Below the pieces are notes generated by a model, which was not told the origin of the DNA, searched no databases, and was given only the letters and a program-made list of their open reading frames with translations. Of a stretch of 52,477 nt of DNA, positions 45,057 through 52,477 are shown piece by piece. Origin of the DNA: Colwellia sp. MB3u-41 (GTDB taxonomy: Bacteria > Pseudomonadota > Gammaproteobacteria > Enterobacterales > Alteromonadaceae); NCBI RefSeq assembly GCF_014076845.1, contig NZ_JACGUT010000085.1, forward strand, positions 1 to 52,477, written 5' to 3'. Position numbers and translations under genes: made by a program. Each line of letters opens with the position of its first letter. The first letter of the stretch is position 1.

Positions 45057-46088
45057 TTATTTACGACCACAAGCAAAACCATTTTCAAGCTTGTCTTTAA
45101 TTCGATCCGGTACTTGGCGTTCAACTTCTTTTATCGCTTCTAATATAGCCATATAAAAAGCCTTTGAACTCGCATCGCCGTGACTCTTGACTACAATGCC
45201 GCGTAATCCTATCAGACTTGCGCCGTTATACTGGTCGGGGTTCAGGGGTTTGAAGAGTTTTTTTAACGTTGAGGACAATAATCGACCAACAATTCGGGTA
45301 AAAAGGTTGCGTGACAACACCGTATTCATTTTTTGATAGACTAAGCGAGCAACACCTTCACAGGTTTTCAAGGCAACATTACCCACAAAGCCATCACAAA
45401 CAATCACATCTGCTTTATTCGTAAAAATGTCATTACCTTCAACAAAGCCAATATAATTAATTTCATTATTTTGTGCTAGCATCGCAGCGGTTAGCTTTAT
45501 GTGGTCACTACCTTTCATTTCTTCTTCGCCCATATTCAATAATGCGATGCGTGGCGCTTTAATACCATCGACTTGCTCAGCCATGACAGAGCCCATAACC
45601 GCAAACTGATACAAAATATTAGAGTCACAAAAAACATTTGCGCCTAAGTCGAGCATAAAGACATGTTTATTTTCATCATGAGTGGGTAGAGAAGAAATTA
45701 ATGCAGGCCGTTCGACACCCGTTAATGTTTTTAAGACAAAATGAGCCATTGAAAACAGCGCACCGGTATTACCCGCACTTACACACGCTTGCGCTTTTTT
45801 CTCATGCACAAGATCAAGTGCTTTACGCATTGAAGAATTCTTTTTGCTGCGCAGTGCAACAATAGGTTTATCGTCCATAGCCACGACTTGAGTGGTTGGA
45901 AAAATTGATAATTGAGGATGTTCAAGACACTGTTTTTTTGATAATTCAGCGTTGATAATATCGGCATCACCACAAAGAATGAGATGAAGTTCAGGAATTT
46001 TTCTAACTGCTAAAATAGCAGCAGGTATTGTTATAAGGGGGCCTTTATCGCCCCCCATAACATCTAACGCTATGGTTAGACTATTCAA
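45057..46088 (-). CDS. plsX: Phosphate acyltransferase PlsX
   Basis: This 343-residue enzyme makes acyl-phosphate from acyl-ACP, the first step into phospholipid synthesis by PlsY. The LTIALDVMGGDKGP N-terminus, VSAGNTGAL and CDGFVGNVALKT are characteristic. It begins 10 bp after rpmF ends and precedes fabD. Confidence 0.95.
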   Translation of the reverse strand: MNSLTIALDVMGGDKGPLITIPAAILAVRKIPELHLILCGDADIINAELSKKQCLEHPQLSIFPTTQVVAMDDKPIVALRSKKNSSMRKALDLVHEKKAQACVSAGNTGALFSMAHFVLKTLTGVERPALISSLPTHDENKHVFMLDLGANVFCDSNILYQFAVMGSVMAEQVDGIKAPRIALLNMGEEEMKGSDHIKLTAAMLAQNNEINYIGFVEGNDIFTNKADVIVCDGFVGNVALKTCEGVARLVYQKMNTVLSRNLFTRIVGRLLSSTLKKLFKPLNPDQYNGASLIGLRGIVVKSHGDASSKAFYMAILEAIKEVERQVPDRIKDKLENGFACGRK

Positions 46089-46098
46089 AGCAATCAGC

Positions 46099-46269
46099 TT
46101 ACTTATTGATTACTTGAACACCTTTGTAAAAGCCATCAGCTGTTACATGATGGCGACGGTGTGTTTCACCAGATACTGGATCTACTGATAAATTTTCTGT
46201 TGTTACTGCGTCATGTGAACGGCGCATGCCACGTCTTGAACGAGACTTTTTGCTCTTTTGAACTGCCAT
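46099..46269 (-). CDS. rpmF: 50S ribosomal protein L32
   Basis: A 56-residue basic protein beginning [20 protein letters not shown] and ending in [11 protein letters not shown]. It is a component of the large ribosomal subunit near the peptidyl transferase centre. It lacks the cysteines of zinc-binding L32 forms. It is placed between yceD and plsX, the usual order, and is short enough to be missed by length filters. Confidence 0.97.
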   Translation of the reverse strand: MAVQKSKKSRSRRGMRRSHDAVTTENLSVDPVSGETHRRHHVTADGFYKGVQVINK

Positions 46270-46315
46270 TAGCTACTCCTAAAATCGGTTAATCGTTAAT
46301 AATTAAATAAATTGT

Positions 46316-46828
46316 TTATTTAAATTTCTGTAATACATCAAAAGGGTTTGGTTTTTCTAGCTCTTCAGGCAATTCGCCCCATACACTGTCAACTGGTGCC
46401 TGACACTGACTAGGCTCATGCTTTGCTATTAATGGAATTGCGAGTAATAACTCTTCTTCCACTAATTCTAGCAGGTTAACTTCACCATTTTCATCTAATT
46501 CTATTGCGTCATAATATGACGGCAATGCTTCAGCGGCTTCATCATTCTTGGCTGGACTAAGAGTAAACTCTATATCCAAATCAATAATTAATGATTCAGT
46601 ACAACGCTGACAAATTAATGCTACTGATAAGACTCCTGAGCCTGAGATTACATTCAAGCCTAGATCATCTACATCAAATTTAACATTAACCTGCATATGC
46701 TCATTGCATGGAGTACACACATCAAGCAATCTAGTCATCCCCGACACTTCAAAGAAGCCGTCACACACCAACCTACGTTGGGCGCTCTTTCGGGGGTTTA
46801 TCATTATCGGGAGTTTAAGATTTTGCAT
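46316..46828 (-). CDS. yceD: YceD-family protein (DUF177)
   Basis: This 170-residue protein is the conserved neighbour of rpmF. CTPCNEHMQVNV and CQRCTESLIIDL carry two cysteine pairs, and the acidic DLDIEF and ELVEEELLLAIPL parts are typical. The family is linked to 23S rRNA accumulation, but its molecular role is uncertain. It is the first gene of the minus-strand cluster, divergent from maf. Confidence 0.9.
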   Translation of the reverse strand: MQNLKLPIMINPRKSAQRRLVCDGFFEVSGMTRLLDVCTPCNEHMQVNVKFDVDDLGLNVISGSGVLSVALICQRCTESLIIDLDIEFTLSPAKNDEAAEALPSYYDAIELDENGEVNLLELVEEELLLAIPLIAKHEPSQCQAPVDSVWGELPEELEKPNPFDVLQKFK

Positions 46829-46947
46829 AAGGCGCGCATGTTAATGTGCTTGCCCTCTTCTGTCAAAAGAAAAATAACAAATTTTGTTTAAAAACTAAAG
46901 AAAGCCCACATATTATTACTTAACTGTTTATATTTTGAGTAATTCCT

Positions 46948-47535
46948 GTGAAAACCTTAATTTTAGCTTCAACATCGCCTTTTCGAAAGATTATTTTAGA
47001 AAAATTAAATTTAGCCTTCAAGTGTGCAAAACCGAATATTGATGAAACAGCATTAGCTGATGAAACAGCCATCGAGCTTGTTGAACGTTTAGCCATAGAA
47101 AAAGCAAAAGCTGTTGCTCGTGAATTTCCAAATGCACTGATCATCGGCTCAGATCAAGTGGCTTTATCTGAAGGGAAGATATTAGGTAAACCTCACAATT
47201 TTGAAAATGGCTTTAAACAACTCGCTAGTTTCAGTGGTAAAGTGGTAGAGTTTCATACTGGCTTATGTGTATTCGACAGTTCAACAGGAAAGTCACTGTC
47301 TTTAGTTGAATTGTTCACTGTACATTTTAAAAAATTATCAACACAAGAAATTACCGCTTATCTAAATATTGAACAACCCTATAACTGTGCTGGAAGTTTT
47401 AAAAGTGAAGGGCTAGGCATTTGTTTATTTAAGAAACTTGAGGGTGACGATCCTAACACCCTAATAGGCTTACCCTTAATTAAACTTATTAGCTTGCTCA
47501 AGGCCCAAGGTTTAGATGTTTTGGAAGAACAATAG
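46948..47535 (+). CDS. Maf-family nucleotide pyrophosphatase (YceF)
   Basis: This 195-residue Maf/HAM1-fold protein hydrolyses modified or non-canonical nucleoside triphosphates; the YceF group prefers 7-methyl-GTP. The motifs ASTSPFRK, NIDET and GSDQVALSEGKILGKP are present, with QLASFSGKVVEFHT. The start is GTG at 46948. It is the only plus-strand gene in this core region and is divergent from yceD. Confidence 0.93.
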   Translation: MKTLILASTSPFRKIILEKLNLAFKCAKPNIDETALADETAIELVERLAIEKAKAVAREFPNALIIGSDQVALSEGKILGKPHNFENGFKQLASFSGKVVEFHTGLCVFDSSTGKSLSLVELFTVHFKKLSTQEITAYLNIEQPYNCAGSFKSEGLGICLFKKLEGDDPNTLIGLPLIKLISLLKAQGLDVLEEQ

Positions 47536-47629
47536 ATCAATAATAAAAAGTAAAATAAAACAGCCCCAACAATTATCCTTTGGTCAATAAATAAGAATAT
47601 CAAAAGGTAATAGCAAAAGCCGACTTATT

Positions 47630-48295
47630 TTATAGCTTTACTGCGGTATTTAACAAGAGTTGATGTAATTCAGCCAACGAGTCAACAATAGCTTTTGGCT
47701 GGAACTTTGACAGTACCTCATCATCATGCACGCCATAAGTCACACCTATGCTATCAACCCCTGCCCTTTGCGCCATTTCAAGGTCGAAGGATGTATCGCC
47801 TATCATCACGGCTTCATGTTTTTGGATATGTAATTCTTTTAACAAACTGTTGATCATATCAGGGTCTGGTTTTGAAATGCTTTCATCGGCACAGCGAGAG
47901 GCATGGAAGAAGTGCTCGGTATCACTCGCTTGCCATACTCGTTGTAAACCTGCCCGCGCTTTACCTGTAGCAACCGCTAATAATTTTTTTTCTTTTTTTA
48001 AATTAACCAGTAATTCAAGTGCATAGTTAAACAAAGGCGTTGGCGTGGTATTAACTTCAACATACTGATGCTTATATTGTTCTGTAAATTGTTGTATCTG
48101 TGCTTCATGTAAACTTGGAAATAAAGTTTTAATCGCTTTCGGTAAACTTAAACCGATAATTTGTTTAGCTTGCTGATAGCAAGGAGGTTCAAGTGCTAGT
48201 GCAATAGCACTCGCTTGCATTGAGAAAACAATACGATCGACAGAGTCCATCAAAGTACCGTCCCAATCAAAAATAACCAATTTATAATGGTGCAT
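47630..48295 (-). CDS. HAD-superfamily phosphatase (Gph-like)
   Basis: This 221-residue haloacid dehalogenase-type hydrolase has FDWDGTLMDS (motif I, nucleophile Asp), AVATGK (motif II) and KPDPDM with MIGDTSFDLEMA (motifs III-IV). The best fit is the phosphoglycolate phosphatase-like group often found beside rluC. The substrate is not certain. It follows rluC in the same direction. Confidence 0.88.
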   Translation of the reverse strand: MHHYKLVIFDWDGTLMDSVDRIVFSMQASAIALALEPPCYQQAKQIIGLSLPKAIKTLFPSLHEAQIQQFTEQYKHQYVEVNTTPTPLFNYALELLVNLKKEKKLLAVATGKARAGLQRVWQASDTEHFFHASRCADESISKPDPDMINSLLKELHIQKHEAVMIGDTSFDLEMAQRAGVDSIGVTYGVHDDEVLSKFQPKAIVDSLAELHQLLLNTAVKL

Positions 48296-48380
48296 ACATT
48301 CTCTTTTAATAATTAATTTATTATCGACTTAATTTACTGATCAGTACTTGGCTTTACATAGGTATAATATAGGAAGGAGA

Positions 48381-48413
48381 AGCGTGATACTGAAATCGTT
48401 TCTGCATCACGCT
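48381..48413. repeat. Hairpin downstream of rluC
   Basis: AGCGTGAT (48381-48388) pairs with ATCACGCT (48406-48413). It lies 9 bp after the rluC stop (minus strand) and lacks a long T-run, so it may be a weak or factor-assisted stop. Confidence 0.5.
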
Positions 48414-48421
48414 GGAGAAAA

Positions 48422-49369
48422 TTACTTAAGCTTTGTCAGTAAATTTTGTAATGAATGTTCTAAAGGCGCTTCTACTTTCATTTTTTCGCCCGTGTTAGGA
48501 TGAGTAAACTCAATACTCGCCGCGTGCAAAAACAACCGTTTTAAACCAAGTTTTCTCATGTCTTCATCAAAGTTTTCATAGCCATATTTTGAATCACACG
48601 CTATAGGATGGCCTTTAATTTGGCAATGAACACGAATTTGATGCGTTCGCCCAGTTACGGGGAAAGCGCGAATCAGTGTGGCATTTTCAAAGTTTTTCAG
48701 CACTTTAAAACGTGTTTCAGCTTCTTTACCATTAATATTATCAACAACAACAACACGTTCGCCGGATTTCAAATCATTCTTTTTCAAACCTTCGGTGACA
48801 CGCGTTAATTTAGTCGACCATTGTCCCTTAACCAGTGCATGATAATATTTTTGCACGGTTTTGCTGCGTAACTGCTCATGCAAGTGACGTAAAGCTGAAC
48901 GTTTTTTAGCAATAACTAAGCAACCCGAAGTATCTCTATCAAGTCGATGAACAAGTTCAAGCATTCTTGCGTCAGGACGTAGAGCTCGCATAGCTTCAAT
49001 TAAGCCAAAACTTAAACCACTGCCACCATGTACTGCCATGCCAGAAGGTTTATTAATAACAATTAAACGGTCATCTTCAAATAATATTTGCTTCTCTAAA
49101 TTGGCAACAACATTTAATTTTGTTGAAACTTCATTGGTATTTTCAGAAATACGAATGGGTGCTACACGAATCAGATCCTCATCTTGAATTTTGTATTCTG
49201 GTTTAGTCCGTTTTTTATTAGCCCTAATTTCACCTTTTCTTAACAGGCGATAAATCATGCTTTTCGGCACGCCTTTTAAGGTTTTTAATAAAAAGTTATC
49301 TATTCTTTGACCAGCGTCTTCGCTATCGATTGTATAAAATCGAACTTGGGGTTTTGTATTTTCATTCAT
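48422..49369 (-). CDS. rluC: 23S rRNA pseudouridine synthase RluC
   Basis: This 315-residue enzyme makes pseudouridines at 955, 2504 and 2580 of 23S rRNA (E. coli numbering). An S4 RNA-binding domain (AGQRIDNFLLKTL, residues about 15-75) precedes the RluA-type catalytic domain with the Asp in LVHRLDRDTSGCLVIAK. Length is normal (E. coli 319 aa). It is divergent from rne, a conserved arrangement. Confidence 0.94.
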   Translation of the reverse strand: MNENTKPQVRFYTIDSEDAGQRIDNFLLKTLKGVPKSMIYRLLRKGEIRANKKRTKPEYKIQDEDLIRVAPIRISENTNEVSTKLNVVANLEKQILFEDDRLIVINKPSGMAVHGGSGLSFGLIEAMRALRPDARMLELVHRLDRDTSGCLVIAKKRSALRHLHEQLRSKTVQKYYHALVKGQWSTKLTRVTEGLKKNDLKSGERVVVVDNINGKEAETRFKVLKNFENATLIRAFPVTGRTHQIRVHCQIKGHPIACDSKYGYENFDEDMRKLGLKRLFLHAASIEFTHPNTGEKMKVEAPLEHSLQNLLTKLK

Positions 49370-49425
49370 AAAAGTCAGTTTAACATATATATTTTCATTT
49401 TTGAGTAATTAACTCAGCGATTTAA

Positions 49426-49989
49426 TTGCCTTTTGCCTCAATTAAGTGGGATAATCTTAGCGTTATTGTTTATTTAAGACAATAAGGTTAAAAATAGAAG
49501 CTTTTAGCGAAACGTAAGAGGCAAAATGCGGCCACATTAATGTGCGTTATCTCGATAAATTATTATCGCCGACACATTAACCGAACGGCCTGTTGCAAGT
49601 ATTGACCTGAATAACAAGTCAAAAAACGGCATAAACATTTTAGTCCCGCGCAACGAAAGCTATTTTGTATTTATAATGATATAAACCAAATTAGATAAGT
49701 TTCCATCGAGCAACAACCCGAATAGTAAGCCAAATCGCCGAACTTCAAACTGCTCAACAAATATCAATTTGATAATATCGAGCACAGCACGATTTGCTGC
49801 GCGCATGAAGAAACAATTTTTCTTGGGTGAAGGTCACCTGAGGGTACAATCAGATTAAATAACAGCTTACAGCGTAATATGGCGCTGTAATATGACACCC
49901 GAGAGGTTGACAACTTGCTGTTACCATAGCGATAAATTGCTTTGTGTTCGAAGCTTATAGTGTTGTGACTAAACCGAGTCACTAAAACT
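49426..49989 (+). promoter_or_regulatory. Promoter and long leader of rne
   Basis: A -35 TTGCCT (49426-49431) and -10 GATAAT (49450-49455) with 18-bp spacing would give a leader near 530 nt. Within it are stem-loops such as CGATAA/TTATCG near 49553-49568 and ACAGCG/CGCTGT at 49869-49888. E. coli rne also has a long structured leader (about 360 nt) through which RNase E cuts its own mRNA; by analogy this one may be autoregulatory. An ATG-like frame on the minus strand in this stretch has no support as a gene. Confidence 0.55.
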
Positions 49990-52477
49990 ATGAAACGTAT
50001 GTTAATTAACGCTACACAATCGGAAGAGTTACGTGTAGCACTTGTCGATGGTCAACAACTTTATGATTTAGATATCGAAAGTCCTGGTCATCAACAAAAA
50101 AAATCAAATATTTACAAAGCAAAAATTACGCGTATAGAGCCCTCTCTAGAAGCTGCATTTGTTGACTATGGCGCAGAGCGTCATGGTTTCCTACCGATGA
50201 AAGAAATCGCACGCGAATACTTCCCTAAAGGTTATACCTTCCAGGGTCGTCCAAATATCAAAGAAGTCTTGCGCGAAGGCCAAGAAGTTATTGTTCAAAT
50301 TGATAAAGAAGAACGCGGCCAAAAAGGCGCAGCATTAACGACTTTTATTAGTTTAGCGGGCAGCTATTTAGTATTAATGCCTAACAATCCTCGTGCTGGT
50401 GGTATCTCTCGTCGCATTGAAGGTGATGAGCGTACTGACTTAAAGACCTCTCTAAACAAACTAGATTTACCAAAAGGCATGGGATTAATTGTTCGCACTG
50501 CTGGTGTTGGTAAAGACTACGAAGAGCTAGACTGGGATTTAAATGTTTTATTACATCACTGGAAAGCTATTTCAGAAGCGGCTGAAACAAAACCTGCTCC
50601 TTTTTTAATTCATCAAGAAACTAACGTTATTTTACGTGCTATTCGTGATTATTTACGTCGTGATATCGGTGAAGTGCTAATTGATCGCCCGAAAACATTC
50701 GAAAGCGTAAAAAAACATATTGAAGTGGTTCGTCCAGACTTTTTAAGTAAAATTAAACTCTACACCAACGATGTCCCTCTCTTTACCCATTACCAAATTG
50801 AAACACAAATTGAATCAGCCTTTCAACGTGAAGTAAGACTTCCTTCAGGTGGTTCAATCGTTATTGACCCAACTGAAGCAATGACATCAATTGATGTTAA
50901 CTCTGCCCGTGCAACAAAAGGTAGTGACATAGAAGAAACGGCATTCAATACTAACTTAGAGGCTGCTGAAGAAGTTGCTCGTCAATTACGTTTACGTGAT
51001 TTAGGCGGTTTAGTCGTTATTGACTTTATTGATATGACACCAGTGCGTCATCAACGTGAAGTTGAAAATCGTATGCGTGACGCTGTAAAACAAGACAGAG
51101 CTCGCATTCAATTAGGCCGTATTTCTCGTTTTGGCTTATTAGAAATGTCACGTCAACGTTTACGCCCTTCTATCGGTGAAACCAGTCAAGGCGTTTGTCC
51201 TCGTTGTAACGGTACAGGGCACGTACGTAGTGTTGAATCATTAGCTTTGTCTATTTTGCGTTTAATGGAAGAAGAAGCCATTAAAGAAAATACGCAACAT
51301 GTACAAGCTCAAGTTCCTGTACCCGTAGCGACTTACCTTTTGAATGAGAAACGTCGTTCAGTATTTCATATTGAAAAACATCACAGCGTTAATATTCTTA
51401 TTATTCCTAATCCTCATATGGACACACCGCAATATGAAGTACTTAGAGTAAGAACAGACGAAAGTGTTGAAGAAGCCAGTTACGAAAGAACCATTACTGA
51501 AGCTTCAGTTGAAGAAGCAGTAATGCCAAAATTTGACAAGCAAGCCGCTAAACGCGACGAGCCTGCATTACAGGGTATGTCTTCCCCTAAGCAATCAGCA
51601 CCTTCAACCATCGTTAAACCAATAGCTCCAACAACTGCGGTTACAAAAGAATCTGCAGGATTATTTGATGGTTTAGTGAAATGGGCTAAAGCACTATTTG
51701 TTACTGAAGAAGTTGCACCTGAGGTTGTTGAGCCAGTTAAGAAGCCAGAAACGAGTAGTAATGAGCGTCGTCCTCAGCGTAGTCGTCAAGGACAACGTCG
51801 TAACAATAATCGCAATGAAAATCGTAACGACAATAGAAATGTAAATCGTAACGACAAGCGCAATGATGCTCAAAATGAAGAACGCGCTGAATTAAAAACT
51901 AACATTAATGACAATAAAGACAACATTAATGAAAATAAAGATAACAAGCAAAATAAACAGCCTCGTAAAGCGCCAGTAGAGCGTAATATTAAGCCTAAAG
52001 AAGAAAAAACGACGGTACGCCGTCAGCGTCGCACTAATACGAAGAAAATACGTATTGTTGACGAAAACTCAACGGTTGTTAATAATGCCGCGTTAAGCAA
52101 AATAGCCGCAGAAGAAAATACTCAAGTAGCTGCTAAAGTTGATGAAGCGTTAACAGTTGAGACAGTGGTTGCTCAACCTGATACGACACAGCCAGAGCTT
52201 AGTGAGACTAAATCAACTGATGAACAACGTCCTAGAAACCGTCGTTCACCTAGACATTTACGTTCTAATGGACAACGTCGTCGCCAATCTTCAGATAACG
52301 CTGCAACTGAAAACCCTGCAGTTGTTTCAAATATAGAAGTAAGTGAAGACCCTGTTCAATCAAGATACCCTGAAACGCCTGTAGTTGAAACACCTGTTGT
52401 TGAAACGCCTGTGGTTGAGACACCTGTGGTTGAAACGCCTGTAGTTGAAACGCCGGTAGTTGAGACACCTGTTGTTG
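49990..52477 (+). CDS. rne: Ribonuclease E, partial (3' end outside window)
   Basis: The first 829 codons of the main endoribonuclease of RNA processing and decay. An S1 domain (about residues 35-125), the DNase I-like catalytic part with [11 protein letters not shown] and VVIDFIDM (the metal-binding aspartates), and the zinc link CPRCNGTGH are seen. A long basic and asparagine-rich C-terminal scaffold (from about 540) then begins, with RNA-binding [15 protein letters not shown] and later [14 protein letters not shown]. The window stops in a run of VVETP repeats. The short WAKALF-containing helix (about 560) may be the membrane-attachment segment. The start is MKRMLINAT, as in E. coli. Confidence 0.97.
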   Translation, partial: MKRMLINATQSEELRVALVDGQQLYDLDIESPGHQQKKSNIYKAKITRIEPSLEAAFVDYGAERHGFLPMKEIAREYFPKGYTFQGRPNIKEVLREGQEVIVQIDKEERGQKGAALTTFISLAGSYLVLMPNNPRAGGISRRIEGDERTDLKTSLNKLDLPKGMGLIVRTAGVGKDYEELDWDLNVLLHHWKAISEAAETKPAPFLIHQETNVILRAIRDYLRRDIGEVLIDRPKTFESVKKHIEVVRPDFLSKIKLYTNDVPLFTHYQIETQIESAFQREVRLPSGGSIVIDPTEAMTSIDVNSARATKGSDIEETAFNTNLEAAEEVARQLRLRDLGGLVVIDFIDMTPVRHQREVENRMRDAVKQDRARIQLGRISRFGLLEMSRQRLRPSIGETSQGVCPRCNGTGHVRSVESLALSILRLMEEEAIKENTQHVQAQVPVPVATYLLNEKRRSVFHIEKHHSVNILIIPNPHMDTPQYEVLRVRTDESVEEASYERTITEASVEEAVMPKFDKQAAKRDEPALQGMSSPKQSAPSTIVKPIAPTTAVTKESAGLFDGLVKWAKALFVTEEVAPEVVEPVKKPETSSNERRPQRSRQGQRRNNNRNENRNDNRNVNRNDKRNDAQNEERAELKTNINDNKDNINENKDNKQNKQPRKAPVERNIKPKEEKTTVRRQRRTNTKKIRIVDENSTVVNNAALSKIAAEENTQVAAKVDEALTVETVVAQPDTTQPELSETKSTDEQRPRNRRSPRHLRSNGQRRRQSSDNAATENPAVVSNIEVSEDPVQSRYPETPVVETPVVETPVVETPVVETPVVETPVVETPVV
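52375..52477 (+). repeat. 15-bp tandem repeats in the rne scaffold
   Basis: A unit encoding Val-Val-Glu-Thr-Pro is repeated at least six times, with third-position differences, and runs off the window. It lies in the disordered scaffold of RNase E, where length varies freely. Confidence 0.9.

Noticed and set aside
49764-49982. 72-codon minus-strand frame in the rne leader
   Set aside because: No ribosome-binding site, no recognisable protein, and it lies in a structured leader region.

Overview
The window looks like a chromosome segment from an AT-rich marine gammaproteobacterium, most likely Alteromonadales and perhaps near Colwellia/Thalassotalea. That placement is an inference. It rests on the low GC, the gammaproteobacterial order of the yceD-rpmF-plsX-fab-pabC-mltG-tmk-holB-pilZ-tatD cluster, the acnD/prpF form of the methylcitrate operon, and a UvrD-like helicase and a REP-type transposase of gammaproteobacterial type. 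No rRNA, tRNA or CRISPR array was seen.

Left part, about 1-27900: accessory and repair-rich. An SOS operon (LexA box, umuD, umuC, yedK-like) is followed by a GGDEF-EAL protein whose N-terminus is six 21-residue repeats. Then come a long non-coding stretch with dispersed inverted repeats, a secreted ricin-B lectin, a complete IS4-family insertion sequence, recX and radA. After these lie a decayed methyltransferase-HNH gene, a cold-shock/DUF1294 membrane protein, a large UvrD-like helicase with a nuclease-like insert, a REP-associated HUH transposase, and fdhD with a YdeP-type molybdopterin oxidoreductase.

A small decayed integrative element (about 22860-26499) sits at the 5' end of sbcB (exonuclease I). 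It is bounded by a 17-bp direct repeat inside the sbcB reading frame. Next to sbcB it carries a broken tyrosine integrase with two arm-site-like repeats. Its cargo includes an apparently intact UDG-like protein, a small cysteine-rich protein, a broken hypothetical gene and an IS3 remnant.

Right part, 28002-52477: conserved core genome, almost all on the minus strand. It holds a GntR-controlled 2-methylcitrate operon (gntR-prpB-prpC-acnD-prpF) for propionate use and an SpmA/SpmB-like membrane protein. These are followed by the fatty-acid and division-era cluster yceD-rpmF-plsX-fabD-fabG-acpP-fabF-pabC-mltG-tmk-holB-pilZ-tatD, which lacks fabH. Then come maf/yceF, a Gph-like HAD phosphatase, rluC and the first 829 codons of rne, which runs off the window end behind a leader of about 530 nt.

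The items most worth a second look are the sbcB-targeted element and its cargo, the fused methyltransferase-HNH pseudogene, the 63-bp repeat array in the GGDEF-EAL gene, the dispersed ATGACCGCTTT inverted repeats, and a possible small RNA upstream of tatD. I did not find a feature I can firmly call a new system. The UDG-like cargo pair is the best candidate.
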